A stretch of 64,000 bases of DNA from Bacteroidales bacterium F22 (GTDB taxonomy: Bacteria > Bacteroidota > Bacteroidia > Bacteroidales > Bacteroidaceae). The position numbers were made by a program, and so were the translations under genes. Below the pieces are notes generated by a model. It was not told the DNA's origin. It was given only the letters and a program-made list of their open reading frames with translations, and searched no databases. Positions 27,087-36,600 of this stretch are shown one piece after another. Every line of letters starts with the position of its first letter. Position 1 is the stretch's first letter. The stretch is from positions 868,001-932,000 of the forward strand of contig CP095414.1 in assembly GCA_029541985.1 (NCBI GenBank), read 5' to 3'.

Positions 27087-28778
27087 ATGATTAAAGAAAA
27101 TTTCATCAAATTATACGAGAGTAGTTTTCGAGACAATTGGGAATTACCTTGCTATACTGATTGGGGAACTCCAGTCAGTTATACCTATGGTGAAGTAGCT
27201 AATGAAATAGCAAAACTTCATCTTTTATTTCATGAATTAGGTTTCAAGCGTGGCACAAAAATCGCTTTACTTGGAAAAAATAACGCTAGATGGTGCATAG
27301 CCTACATGGCAACAATCACCTATGGAGCAGTTGTCGTACCTATCCTACAAGACTTTCCCCCAGCTGATGTACATCATATTATCACTCACTCTGAAGCAAA
27401 ATTACTATTCGCTTCTGAAAGCCTTTGGCAGCAGTTAGATGTGAATCATATGCCAAACCTCAAAGGAGTACTCGCCTTCGAAGAATACAAGCCACTGTTT
27501 GACAAGACTGATAACTTATTGACAGATTTTCAAGAGAATATAGAAAGTATAATCCTAGAGAAATACCCTCAAGGATACCAACAGACAGATCTCAACTACA
27601 CAAATCTAGGAAATGAAAAAGTAATGCTCCTTAACTACACATCTGGAACAACTGGATTCAGTAAAGGCGTGATGCTTACAGGAAATAATTTGGCCGGAAA
27701 TGTCACTTTCGGTATCCGGACAGAATTACTCATTCGTGGTGACCGTATTTTATCTTTCCTACCTCTTGCCCATGCCTATGGATGTGCTTTTGACTTCCTC
27801 ACCGCTACTGCAGTGGGAGCTCATGTCACCCTGTTAGGTAAAGTTCCCTCACCAAACACCCTACTCAAAGCCTTTGCTGAAGTCAAACCATCATTGATCC
27901 TTTCTGTCCCTTTGGTCATAGAAAAGATTTATAAAAATGTAATTGTCCCATTACTCAAGAAACGAACCATGCGCTGGGCACTCAGTGTCCCTATGCTTGA
28001 TGCACAGATTTACGCACAGATTCGTAAGAAACTGGTCGATGCGATGGGTGGTGAATTTAAAGAAATCATCATCGGTGGAGCGGCTATGAATCCCGAAGTG
28101 GAACAATTTTTCTATCGAATAAAATTCCCATTTACTATAGGATATGGTATGACCGAATGTGGCCCCCTCATCAGTTATTCTCCTTGGAATGAATTCAAAG
28201 CCTCATCTTCAGGTAAGATTCTAGATATTATGCAAGTTAGAATCGACAGTGATGATCCCTATACGAAACTAGGAGAGATTCAAGTATATGGAGAGAATGT
28301 GATGGATGGCTATTACAAAAATGAGGAAGCAACTAAAGAAGTATTTACTGAAGACAACTGGTTCAAGACTGGCGACTTAGGAACTATCGATGTCTACGGG
28401 AATATATACATTCGTGGTCGTAGTAAAACCATGATTCTCACAGCCAGCGGACAAAATATCTTCCCTGAAGAGATTGAGAGTCGACTAAATAACATGCCTT
28501 TCGTACATGAGAGTTTGATTGTCGAACGCAAAGGAAAGTTAGTGGCCTTAGTTCATCCAGACATGGACCTTTTGAAATCTGTAAATCAAGACAGTGCGGA
28601 CAATGTGCTTCAGTTGATGAATGACAACCTTAAAGAATTGAACCGTCAAGTAGCCAACTATGAACGTATCTCACGCATCGAAGTTATGAAAGATGAGTTT
28701 GAAAAAACGCCTAAGAAAAGTATCAAGCGTTTTCAATATGAAGAAGGATATGTTCCTAAGAAAGAAAAAAGACACTAA
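27087..28778 (+). CDS. Long-chain acyl-CoA synthetase (AMP-forming)
   Basis: ANL-superfamily ligase that activates fatty acids through an acyl-adenylate. It shows the P-loop 'LNYTSGTTGFSKGVM', the A5 region 'TIGYGMTECGPLIS', the A7/A8 region 'WFKTGDLGTIDVYGNIYIRGRSK', and the C-terminal Lys in 'FEKTPKKSIKRFQYE'. At 563 residues it lacks the extra N-terminal part of some FadD proteins. It is a single gene with its own promoter, convergent with the TRIC channel gene (9-base gap). Chain-length preference cannot be read from the sequence. Confidence 0.92.
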   Translation: MIKENFIKLYESSFRDNWELPCYTDWGTPVSYTYGEVANEIAKLHLLFHELGFKRGTKIALLGKNNARWCIAYMATITYGAVVVPILQDFPPADVHHIITHSEAKLLFASESLWQQLDVNHMPNLKGVLAFEEYKPLFDKTDNLLTDFQENIESIILEKYPQGYQQTDLNYTNLGNEKVMLLNYTSGTTGFSKGVMLTGNNLAGNVTFGIRTELLIRGDRILSFLPLAHAYGCAFDFLTATAVGAHVTLLGKVPSPNTLLKAFAEVKPSLILSVPLVIEKIYKNVIVPLLKKRTMRWALSVPMLDAQIYAQIRKKLVDAMGGEFKEIIIGGAAMNPEVEQFFYRIKFPFTIGYGMTECGPLISYSPWNEFKASSSGKILDIMQVRIDSDDPYTKLGEIQVYGENVMDGYYKNEEATKEVFTEDNWFKTGDLGTIDVYGNIYIRGRSKTMILTASGQNIFPEEIESRLNNMPFVHESLIVERKGKLVALVHPDMDLLKSVNQDSADNVLQLMNDNLKELNRQVANYERISRIEVMKDEFEKTPKKSIKRFQYEEGYVPKKEKRH

Positions 28779-28787
28779 ACAAAAGAT

Positions 28788-29558
28788 TTAGTTCTCCTCT
28801 TCTTTCTTAGCATCAGATTCTACATCGGTAGAAACATCAGGCATTTCATCGGTAGAGGCATCAAGATCAGGATGATTTAGGTCTTTACTTTGAGACTTTA
28901 TCCCTTTTCTCTTTTTCCCTCTTGTTAATAAGATTTCGTCACCGATATCCTCATGGTTTGGTAATATAGATAAGCACCATTGGTATTTGACAGCCAGTAC
29001 CCGTGTAGCAAATACGGTGATACCACAAACCAATTCGCAGACGCCAACGGGGAGACCGAAATAAGATAATCCCCACCAGACAAGTCCTCCGTTGATACAA
29101 GCTATTGCATAAATTTCTTTGTGAAAGATAAGTGGAATCTCATTGATGAGCACATCACGTATCACTCCACCAGCGGCACCACCCAAACAGCCCATGCCGA
29201 TGGCTACCCAAAAAGGATACCCCATATCTAAGGATTTCTCCATTCCCACAATGGTAAATAAAGCCAATCCTAATGTATCGAAGAAAAAGAACGTATTGTT
29301 CAGATGCACGAGTAAACGGCTAAAAAGACGGACCCATAAGACGGAAAGAAGAGTCAGCGTGATATATAATGGACTAGCCAACCAGAAGGCAGGGACGCCA
29401 AGGAGTAGATCCCTAATTGTACCTCCACCGCAAGCGGTAGCAAACCCCACAACGATAGCTCCAAACCAATCAAATCTCTTGGCAGAAGCTAAACGGATAC
29501 CAGATATCGCAAAGGCTATCGTTCCGAGAATCTCTATTATTTCGACAAAGCTGAGCAT
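28788..29558 (-). CDS. TRIC-type cation channel (UPF0126)
   Basis: Small membrane protein of the trimeric intracellular cation channel family (UPF0126, YadS-like), thought to conduct monovalent cations. Two homologous three-helix units are visible. Each holds a G-rich loop followed by IRD: 'GGGTIRDLLLGVPAFW' and 'GGAAGGVIRDVLINEIPLIF'. A seventh helix follows, then a charged Asp/Ser/Lys tail of about 55 residues that is probably cytoplasmic and disordered. The gene stands alone between convergent and divergent neighbours. Confidence 0.9.
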   Translation of the reverse strand: MLSFVEIIEILGTIAFAISGIRLASAKRFDWFGAIVVGFATACGGGTIRDLLLGVPAFWLASPLYITLTLLSVLWVRLFSRLLVHLNNTFFFFDTLGLALFTIVGMEKSLDMGYPFWVAIGMGCLGGAAGGVIRDVLINEIPLIFHKEIYAIACINGGLVWWGLSYFGLPVGVCELVCGITVFATRVLAVKYQWCLSILPNHEDIGDEILLTRGKKRKGIKSQSKDLNHPDLDASTDEMPDVSTDVESDAKKEEEN

Positions 29559-29621
29559 TTATTCTTCTTTTTTTGCAAAGTAAGCAATATTTCTCGAGAT
29601 TTGTGTATTTTTACAACCAAT

Positions 29622-32204
29622 ATGAAGATGAAAAGATTGATTTTACTAATAACCGCAATCGTTTTATATAGCGGTATAGATACCTTCGCTCAAGGAGCTG
29701 CAGTTAGATGGATTTCAGGAGTGGTAAAAGATGCGACCACCAATGAGAAACTATCTTTCATAACTGTGCAATATGAAGGAACAGGAGTAGGAAACATTAC
29801 CGACAATGGAGGTAATTATAAGATAGAACGTCGTGCAGGTAAGAAATGGGAGCAACTAACTTTTTCTGCTGTTGGATACCGTACAGAAGTAATCAAGTTA
29901 TCTCCCAATCAGCGTATTTTAAATGTCGATTTAGTTCCTGACAACATCCAGTTATCAGAAGTGATTATCAAACCAAAAAACGAACGCTATCGTAGAAAAG
30001 ATAATCCCGCAGTTGCGCTGATGAAAAAGGTAATCAAACACAAGCGAGGTCAGATGCTCGATGAGAAAGCATACTATTCTTTCAATAAATATCAGCGGAT
30101 GAAGACCTCACTCAATGACATTACTCCTCAGCGATTAGCAAGTCCTCTCTTTAAGAAATATAAGTTTCTACGAGATCAGGTAGAGACCTCAACCTCAACC
30201 GATAAAAAAATTCTTCCGCTGTCCTTACTGGAAACGGTACAAAAAGTACTGTACAGAAAAGATCCAGAAAAGAAACAAACCATCACTCTAGGTCAGAAAT
30301 CAGATGGCTTGCAAGACTTCTTCTATACTGGAAATTCATTCAGCACCATCATCAGTGATGTATTTGCTGACATCAATATCTATGATAATAACATCCGATT
30401 ATTGCAGAGACGTTTTGTCAGTCCCATCTCAGACAACGCAGTCACATTCTACAAATATTATATCATGGATACCCTGCGTATCGACCAAGACAGTTGTATC
30501 CATTTATCATTTGTACCCTACAATTCACAAGACTTTGGGTTCACAGGGCATTTGTATGTATTGAAAGATTCGACCTATGCAGTGAAACGATGTACGATGA
30601 ATCTGCCTATCAAGACAGGAGTCAACTTCATCGAGCATATGGATATCAAACAAGATTACTTCCAACAGCCCAATGGCTTATGGGCATTGAAAGAAGACGA
30701 GATGACCGCTTCATTATCACTCGATGACCGCTGGCAAGGAGTAGAAGTTCGGCGGACAACGACATATAGCGATTACAACTTTGACCCCATACCAAAATCT
30801 TCATGGAAAGATACACAACTCAAGGAAGTCATGGTACAAGGAGCTAAATACAAAGATGACCAGTTCTGGACTACCCACCGTATAGCTCCCCTAAGTAAAT
30901 CAGAGAAGAATATGGGCAGATTTGAAGAGCAGATCAGACGTACTCCTCAATTTGGACTAGTCATGTTTGGAATGAAACTCCTTGTAGAAAATTATATCGA
31001 AACAGGAAACAAAAAACAACCAAGTAAATTTGATATTGGACCGGTGAGTTCGATGATTAGTGGAAACGAAGTCGAAGGAACTAGATTACGCCTCGGAGGA
31101 AACAGTACCCCTGCATTGGATGACCGTCTATTTGTTAGTGGTTATGCCGCTTATGGACTTACAGACAAGAAAATAAAATACTCAGGAAGAGTGCAATATT
31201 CATTCCATGACTGTAATGAATTTTTCTGGGAACTCCCTGAACATTATATCGCTCTGAATTATATGTACGACGTACAATCCCCACAACAGAAATGGGCTGA
31301 ACCTCGTGACGAAAGTATCTTTGCATCAATCAACACCTCCCCTGTAGACCAATTGAGTTATGTCAAAGATGCCCAAGCCATCTACAAATGGGAATCAGAA
31401 ACAGGATTCTCATACAACATCATGGGAAGATGGCGCAATGATAGAGCAGCCGGAGCATTGCACTATATAAAGAATGATGCTGTCGGCACAGAGTTATCTG
31501 ATTTCACCACTTCAGAACTCGAACTCAAATTACGCTATGCACCCGATGAGAAATTGATGCTAACCAAAGAACGACGTAAACCAATTCAGCACGATGCCCC
31601 TATCTTCACCCTAAGTCATTCACATAGCTTCAAGGGGATTTTAGGCAGTGATTATAAGACAGACCGAACCAACCTAAATATAGAATCTCGTTTTTGGTTA
31701 GGCAGATGGGGACGTATAGACGTACTCCTAGGTGCTGGTGCAGAATGGAACAAAGTCCCATTCCCCCTATTAGACATGCCACCAACCAATGCCGATTATT
31801 CCACACAAAAAGGGAACTTCGATTTGGCTAACAACATGGAATTCTTAAGTGACCGATATGCATCAGTGATGGTCTATTACGACCCAAATGGACGATTTTT
31901 GAATCGTATTCCCCTACTCAAACGATTAAAATGGAGAGAAATCTTCACCTTCAAAAGCTATTGGGGAGACCTTACCGACAAAAATAATCCGTACAAATCA
32001 CCAGACTTATTTAACTTTCCAGTCAGAGATGGTGAAGTATCAAGCTTCATACTCGATCCCAACAGACCATATATGGAAGCAAGTGTAGGTATCTATAATA
32101 TTTTTAAACTTTTAAAAATAGAATACGTGCATCGTTTTTCGTATCTTGACAATCCGAACATAAGTAAAAATGGTGTTCGTTTCGCTATTCAATTACAGTT
32201 CTAA
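29622..32204 (+). CDS. DUF5686 / carboxypeptidase-regulatory-like outer-membrane protein
   Basis: Large exported protein typical of Bacteroidota. A signal peptide starts at MKMKRLILLITAIVLYSG; I prefer this Met to one seven codons upstream because it gives a clean signal. Residues ~28-105 form a CarboxypepD_reg-like beta-sandwich ('ISGVVKDATTNEKLSFITVQYEGTG...'), as found at the N-terminus of TonB-dependent receptors. The rest is the DUF5686 region, with alternating aromatic strands and a final Phe ('RFAIQLQF'), which suggests an outer-membrane beta barrel. No TonB box or plug is evident. Function unknown. Confidence 0.85.
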   Translation: MKMKRLILLITAIVLYSGIDTFAQGAAVRWISGVVKDATTNEKLSFITVQYEGTGVGNITDNGGNYKIERRAGKKWEQLTFSAVGYRTEVIKLSPNQRILNVDLVPDNIQLSEVIIKPKNERYRRKDNPAVALMKKVIKHKRGQMLDEKAYYSFNKYQRMKTSLNDITPQRLASPLFKKYKFLRDQVETSTSTDKKILPLSLLETVQKVLYRKDPEKKQTITLGQKSDGLQDFFYTGNSFSTIISDVFADINIYDNNIRLLQRRFVSPISDNAVTFYKYYIMDTLRIDQDSCIHLSFVPYNSQDFGFTGHLYVLKDSTYAVKRCTMNLPIKTGVNFIEHMDIKQDYFQQPNGLWALKEDEMTASLSLDDRWQGVEVRRTTTYSDYNFDPIPKSSWKDTQLKEVMVQGAKYKDDQFWTTHRIAPLSKSEKNMGRFEEQIRRTPQFGLVMFGMKLLVENYIETGNKKQPSKFDIGPVSSMISGNEVEGTRLRLGGNSTPALDDRLFVSGYAAYGLTDKKIKYSGRVQYSFHDCNEFFWELPEHYIALNYMYDVQSPQQKWAEPRDESIFASINTSPVDQLSYVKDAQAIYKWESETGFSYNIMGRWRNDRAAGALHYIKNDAVGTELSDFTTSELELKLRYAPDEKLMLTKERRKPIQHDAPIFTLSHSHSFKGILGSDYKTDRTNLNIESRFWLGRWGRIDVLLGAGAEWNKVPFPLLDMPPTNADYSTQKGNFDLANNMEFLSDRYASVMVYYDPNGRFLNRIPLLKRLKWREIFTFKSYWGDLTDKNNPYKSPDLFNFPVRDGEVSSFILDPNRPYMEASVGIYNIFKLLKIEYVHRFSYLDNPNISKNGVRFAIQLQF

Positions 32205-32216
32205 AATAGATTCATT

Positions 32217-33491
32217 ATGTCTCAACCTTTGGCTGAAAGACTTAGACCAAAATCACTCGATGGCTATATAGGCCAACAACATCTCGTAGGTCCCAATGCG
32301 GTACTCAGACAGATGATTGATGCCAAACGCATCAAATCATTTATCCTTTGGGGCCCTCCTGGTGTAGGCAAAACGACATTGGCTCAAATCATTGCAGCCC
32401 AACTCAATACCCCTTTTTACACACTCAGTGCTGTTACGAGTGGTGTAAAAGACGTGCGTGAAGTAATAGAGAAAGCTCGACGTAATCGTTTCTTTGACTC
32501 ACCAAGCCCTATCTTATTTATCGATGAGATACACCGGTTTTCTAAGTCACAGCAAGACTCCTTACTCGGCGCCGTAGAGACAGGAACAGTCACATTAATC
32601 GGTGCAACGACAGAAAACCCTTCATTTGAGATTATTCGTCCCCTCCTATCCCGCTGTCAATTGTACACCCTCAAACCGTTAGAGAACGAAGACTTACTCT
32701 CCTTACTCCACAGTGCCATCACTACAGACATTATCCTCAAGGAAAAGCAATTTCAGATAGACCAGACAGAAGCAATCCTCCGCTTTTCAGGAGGTGATGC
32801 CCGTAAGTTATTAAACATACTGGAGTTATTATCAGAATCCGCACAACAGAATACAGTAATCATCAATGACCAGATAGTCACAGAACGGTTGCAACAAAAT
32901 CCAATGGCCTATGACAAAGGAGGAGAGATGCATTATGATATCGTATCCGCCTTTATAAAATCCATCCGTGGAAGCGACCCCGACGGAGCGATTTATTGGT
33001 TAGCCCGTATGATAGAAGGAGGTGAAGACCCTAGCTTCATCGCTCGTCGATTAGTCATATCCGCTTCGGAAGACATTGGATTAGCAAATCCAAATGCCAT
33101 GCTCATCGCCAACACTTGTTACGAGACAGTTCTCAAGATAGGGTGGCCTGAAGGGCGCATCCCCCTAGCAGAAGCAACCATATATCTAGCCACTAGTCCG
33201 AAGAGTAATAGTGCATACCTAGCCATCAATCAAGCCATTGCCTTAGTAAAAGAGACAGGAAACCTTCCAGTACCTATGCATCTACGCAATGCCCCAACCA
33301 AGATGATGAAAGAATTAGGTTACGGTGCCGATTATAAATACAGCCACAACTACCCCAACAATTTTGTTCAACAGCAATTTCTGCCCGACAATCTGAAAAC
33401 GATGCGTCTTTGGATTCCTCAATCGAACCCACAAGAACAAAAGCAGAAAGAACGAATGAATGAGTGGTGGAGCGGCTACAAGCAGGAATAA
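32217..33491 (+). CDS. rarA: Replication-associated recombination protein A
   Basis: AAA+ ATPase (RarA/MgsA, WRNIP1 homologue) acting at stalled replication forks. The N-terminus 'LAERLRPKSLDGYIGQQHLVG' leads to Walker A GPPGVGKT, Walker B 'ILFIDEIHRFSKSQQD' and 'GATTENPSFEI'. The MgsA C-terminal domain shows 'KSIRGSDPDGAIYWLARMIEGGEDP' and 'HLRNAPTKMMKELGYG'. It begins 12 bases after the DUF5686 gene. The coding strand is unusually C-rich compared with most plus-strand genes in the window. Confidence 0.95.
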   Translation: MSQPLAERLRPKSLDGYIGQQHLVGPNAVLRQMIDAKRIKSFILWGPPGVGKTTLAQIIAAQLNTPFYTLSAVTSGVKDVREVIEKARRNRFFDSPSPILFIDEIHRFSKSQQDSLLGAVETGTVTLIGATTENPSFEIIRPLLSRCQLYTLKPLENEDLLSLLHSAITTDIILKEKQFQIDQTEAILRFSGGDARKLLNILELLSESAQQNTVIINDQIVTERLQQNPMAYDKGGEMHYDIVSAFIKSIRGSDPDGAIYWLARMIEGGEDPSFIARRLVISASEDIGLANPNAMLIANTCYETVLKIGWPEGRIPLAEATIYLATSPKSNSAYLAINQAIALVKETGNLPVPMHLRNAPTKMMKELGYGADYKYSHNYPNNFVQQQFLPDNLKTMRLWIPQSNPQEQKQKERMNEWWSGYKQE

Positions 33492-33538
33492 TCTACCCAC
33501 CTGATACTCGAATTAATGGAACAAAGAAAAAAAGCATA

Positions 33539-34498
33539 ATGAAAAAGAAAGCAGTTATATTAGAAGGAACATCCTATAATCATGATGATTTATCATGGGC
33601 AACATTAGAAACAATCTGTGACCTCAAGATTTATCAGCATACGACTCAAGACCAAGTCCTAGAACGTTCTAAAGGTTTCGAAATCGTCATCACCAATAAG
33701 ATGGTGTTTACAGACGAGATGATGAACCAATTACCCGAATTGAAATATATAGGTGTAGGTGCCACCGGTTACAATGTTATCGATTTGAAAGCAGCCAAAG
33801 CACATGGCATCATTGTCAGTAACATACCTGCATACAGTACCGATTCAGTGGCACAACTTACATTTGCTCATATACTAAATATCTATAGTCAAGTAGGACT
33901 ACACAACGAACTAATCAACCAAGGAGAATGGCAAAAACGTGGTGAATTTAGTTTCATCCAAGGAAGCATCTTCGAATTGGCAAATAAGAAGATAGGCATC
34001 ATAGGGTATGGAAGCATCGGCCAAGCAGTAGCAGCGATAGCACATGCCTTCAAGATGCAAGTATGTGTATACAGCAGCAAAAAGGCATCCGATTTACCTA
34101 GTTGGGTCACTAAGATGTCTCTAGATAGTTTATTTAGCTACTGTGATATCATATCCCTTCATTGTCCGATGACCCCTGAAACCGAGAAGATGGTTAGCTA
34201 TTCTAGATTAGTCAAGATGAAATCCTCTTCAATCCTAATCAACACAAGCAGAGGAGGCCTCATCGATGAGCCAGCATTGGCACAAGCACTAAACAATCAA
34301 CTACTCTATGCCTATGCCGCAGACGTGATGACACACGAGCCTCCAACGAAAGAGAACCCATTACTCCAAGCACGAAACTGTTATCTAACCCCTCACATTG
34401 GTTGGGCGACAAAAGAAGCAAGAGCCCGACTTATCACCATCCTGAGCAATAACATTCAGAGTTATATAAATGGCAACCCAATAAATGTAGTAAATTAA
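33539..34498 (+). CDS. D-2-hydroxyacid dehydrogenase
   Basis: NAD-dependent dehydrogenase of the hydroxypyruvate/glycerate reductase type. The Rossmann motif is 'IGIIGYGSIGQAVAAIA'. Catalytic residues are an Arg in 'LINTSRGGLIDEPALAQAL', a Glu in 'DVMTHEPP' and a His in 'LTPHIGWAT'. The chosen start, MKKKAVILEG, gives 319 residues; the longer open frame overlaps rarA and adds no recognisable sequence. It is followed by a strong bidirectional terminator shared with rfbB. The preferred substrate is not evident. Confidence 0.9.
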   Translation: MKKKAVILEGTSYNHDDLSWATLETICDLKIYQHTTQDQVLERSKGFEIVITNKMVFTDEMMNQLPELKYIGVGATGYNVIDLKAAKAHGIIVSNIPAYSTDSVAQLTFAHILNIYSQVGLHNELINQGEWQKRGEFSFIQGSIFELANKKIGIIGYGSIGQAVAAIAHAFKMQVCVYSSKKASDLPSWVTKMSLDSLFSYCDIISLHCPMTPETEKMVSYSRLVKMKSSSILINTSRGGLIDEPALAQALNNQLLYAYAADVMTHEPPTKENPLLQARNCYLTPHIGWATKEARARLITILSNNIQSYINGNPINVVN

Positions 34499-34521
34499 GT
34501 CAAATCAACCATTCAACCCAT

Positions 34522-34569
34522 AAAAAAAGCTCTCAGGGAGAATCATAATTCTACCCTGAGAGCTTTTTC
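34522..34569. terminator. Bidirectional intrinsic terminator
   Basis: AGCTCTCAGGG and CCCTGAGAGCT form a perfect 11-bp stem, extended inward by AGAAT/ATTCT with one bulge. An A-run lies on the left and a T-run on the right, so it works for both the dehydrogenase (plus) and rfbB (minus) transcripts. Confidence 0.92.
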
Positions 34570-34583
34570 TATACAAATCATAT

Positions 34584-35648
34584 CTATCGATTAGAATACA
34601 TTCCTTTGTAATAATTCTCATATTCTCCAGAAGTAATTCTATCCATCCATTCTTGATGTTCAAGATACCATCTCACAGTCTCTTCGATCCCTTCTTCAAA
34701 CTGCAAACTAGGTTCCCAACCCAATTCATTTTTAAGTTTGTTACTATCAATAGCATAGCGCAAGTCATGACCCGCCCTATCTGTCACATAAGTAATCAAT
34801 CGCTCAGAAGATCCAGGAGCAAAGCCCAACAAACGATCCACCGTCTTGACAATAATCTTAATCAAGTCAATATTCTTCCATTCATTGAAACCACCGATAT
34901 TATAAGTCTCCGCTATCTTCCCTTTATGGAAGATTAAGTCTATAGCACGAGCATGGTCTACTACATACAACCAATCACGAACATTCAGTCCCTTGCCATA
35001 TACAGGAAGTGGCTTCTGATGACGAATATTGTTGATGAATAGAGGTATCAATTTCTCAGGAAATTGATAAGGACCATAGTTATTAGAACAATTAGTTACG
35101 ATAGTAGGCAATCCATACGTATCATGGAACGCTCTAACAAAATGGTCACTACTAGCCTTACTAGCAGAATAAGGAGAATGAGGATCGTAGCTAGTCTTTT
35201 CGGTAAAGAAAGTACCCTCTTGGTTCAACGAACCATACACCTCGTCAGTAGAGATATGATAGAAGCGTTTATCTTCAAAATGATCATCCCAACAAACCTT
35301 AGCCGCCTGCAATAAAGAAAGAGTCCCCATCACATTCGTCTGTGCAAATGTAAACGGATCTTTGATACTGCGGTCCACATGACTTTCAGCCGCAAGATGA
35401 ATCACTCCATCAATAGCATACTCTTTAAATAAGTTGAGTACCGTATCGAAGTCGCAAATATCAGCCTTGACAAAGGTATAATTAGGACTGTCTTCTATAT
35501 CTTCTAGATTAGCCAGATTGCCAGCATAGGTCAACTTATCCAGATTAATAATATGATAATCAGGGTATTTATTTACAAATAACCTGACCACATGGCTACC
35601 GATAAAACCAGCACCACCAGTAATAAGTATATTTCTTACGAATTTCAT
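34584..35648 (-). CDS. rfbB: dTDP-glucose 4,6-dehydratase
   Basis: Second enzyme of dTDP-L-rhamnose (and related deoxysugar) synthesis. It is an extended SDR with the NAD motif 'ITGGAGFIGSH', 'HLAAESHVDRSI', catalytic 'STDEVYG' and the Tyr-Lys pair 'YSASKASSDH', and 'NNYGPYQFPEKLIPL'. I start at MKFVRNILIT, seven codons into the open frame, which places the Rossmann strand at the usual distance. It follows rfbA by 64 bases. The third and fourth pathway genes (rfbC, rfbD) are not in this window. Confidence 0.95.
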   Translation of the reverse strand: MKFVRNILITGGAGFIGSHVVRLFVNKYPDYHIINLDKLTYAGNLANLEDIEDSPNYTFVKADICDFDTVLNLFKEYAIDGVIHLAAESHVDRSIKDPFTFAQTNVMGTLSLLQAAKVCWDDHFEDKRFYHISTDEVYGSLNQEGTFFTEKTSYDPHSPYSASKASSDHFVRAFHDTYGLPTIVTNCSNNYGPYQFPEKLIPLFINNIRHQKPLPVYGKGLNVRDWLYVVDHARAIDLIFHKGKIAETYNIGGFNEWKNIDLIKIIVKTVDRLLGFAPGSSERLITYVTDRAGHDLRYAIDSNKLKNELGWEPSLQFEEGIEETVRWYLEHQEWMDRITSGEYENYYKGMYSNR

Positions 35649-35712
35649 ATCGTTATATATAATATTCATTCAGCATAGGTCAGAGCCCATCTGAAAACAA
35701 TGTATTTACAGA

Positions 35713-36597
35713 TTATAGATGTTTGGTCTGAATCAAGTGTTTGAGATACTGACCATATTGATTTTTCATCATCGGTTCAGCAAGTAACAATACCTTATCA
35801 TCATCAATCCATCCGTTATTATAAGCAATTTCCTCCAGACAAGCGATTTTCAATCCTTGTCGTTTCTCCAAGACCTCTATGAATGTAGAAGCCTCAGATA
35901 AAGAATCATGAGTTCCAGTATCCAACCAAGCAAATCCTCTACCCAAGGCTCTGACAAGCAATTGACCACGGTCAAGATAAGTCTGATTCACCGTAGTAAT
36001 CTCTAGCTCACCACGTGCAGAAGGTTTAATCTGAGCAGCAATATCCACGACACTATTCGGATAGAAATAGAGTCCCACCACAGCATAATTTGATTTAGGA
36101 GATACCGGCTTCTCTTCTATCGACAGACAATGCCCATCAGCAGAGAACTCAGCCACGCCATAGCGTTGCGGGTCACTGACCCAATAACCAAATACAGTAG
36201 CTTTATTGAGATTTTTCACATCCTCGACAGCAAGCGAAAGAGCTTCAGTGAACCCCTGCCCATAAAAGATATTATCCCCCAAGATAAGACACACATCATC
36301 CGTACCTATAAAGTCACGTCCGATGATAAACGCCTGAGCTAATCCATCAGGAGAAGGCTGTTCCGCATAAGATATACGTACCCCATAATCCGAACCATCC
36401 CCAAGTAATCGCTCAAAAGAAGGCAAGTCAAAAGGAGTGGAAATCACGAGTATATCCCTTATCCCTGCAAGCATAAGCACAGATATAGGATAATAAATCA
36501 TCGGTTTATCAAACACAGGGAGCAGCTGTTTGCTTACTCCCTTTGTGATTGGATACAACCGGGTACCAGACCCGCCTGCTAAAACGATACCCTTCAT
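35713..36597 (-). CDS. rfbA: Glucose-1-phosphate thymidylyltransferase
   Basis: Makes dTDP-glucose from glucose-1-phosphate and dTTP. The N-terminal signature '[35 protein letters not shown]' is present, with '[13 protein letters not shown]', '[20 protein letters not shown]' and '[10 protein letters not shown]'. It is full length at 294. It starts 3 bases after pepD ends and is probably translated from the same transcript. The product feeds rfbB next door and ultimately surface glycans, for which the nearby GT2 and flippase-like genes may be relevant. Confidence 0.95.
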   Translation of the reverse strand: MKGIVLAGGSGTRLYPITKGVSKQLLPVFDKPMIYYPISVLMLAGIRDILVISTPFDLPSFERLLGDGSDYGVRISYAEQPSPDGLAQAFIIGRDFIGTDDVCLILGDNIFYGQGFTEALSLAVEDVKNLNKATVFGYWVSDPQRYGVAEFSADGHCLSIEEKPVSPKSNYAVVGLYFYPNSVVDIAAQIKPSARGELEITTVNQTYLDRGQLLVRALGRGFAWLDTGTHDSLSEASTFIEVLEKRQGLKIACLEEIAYNNGWIDDDKVLLLAEPMMKNQYGQYLKHLIQTKHL

Positions 36598-36600
36598 AGA

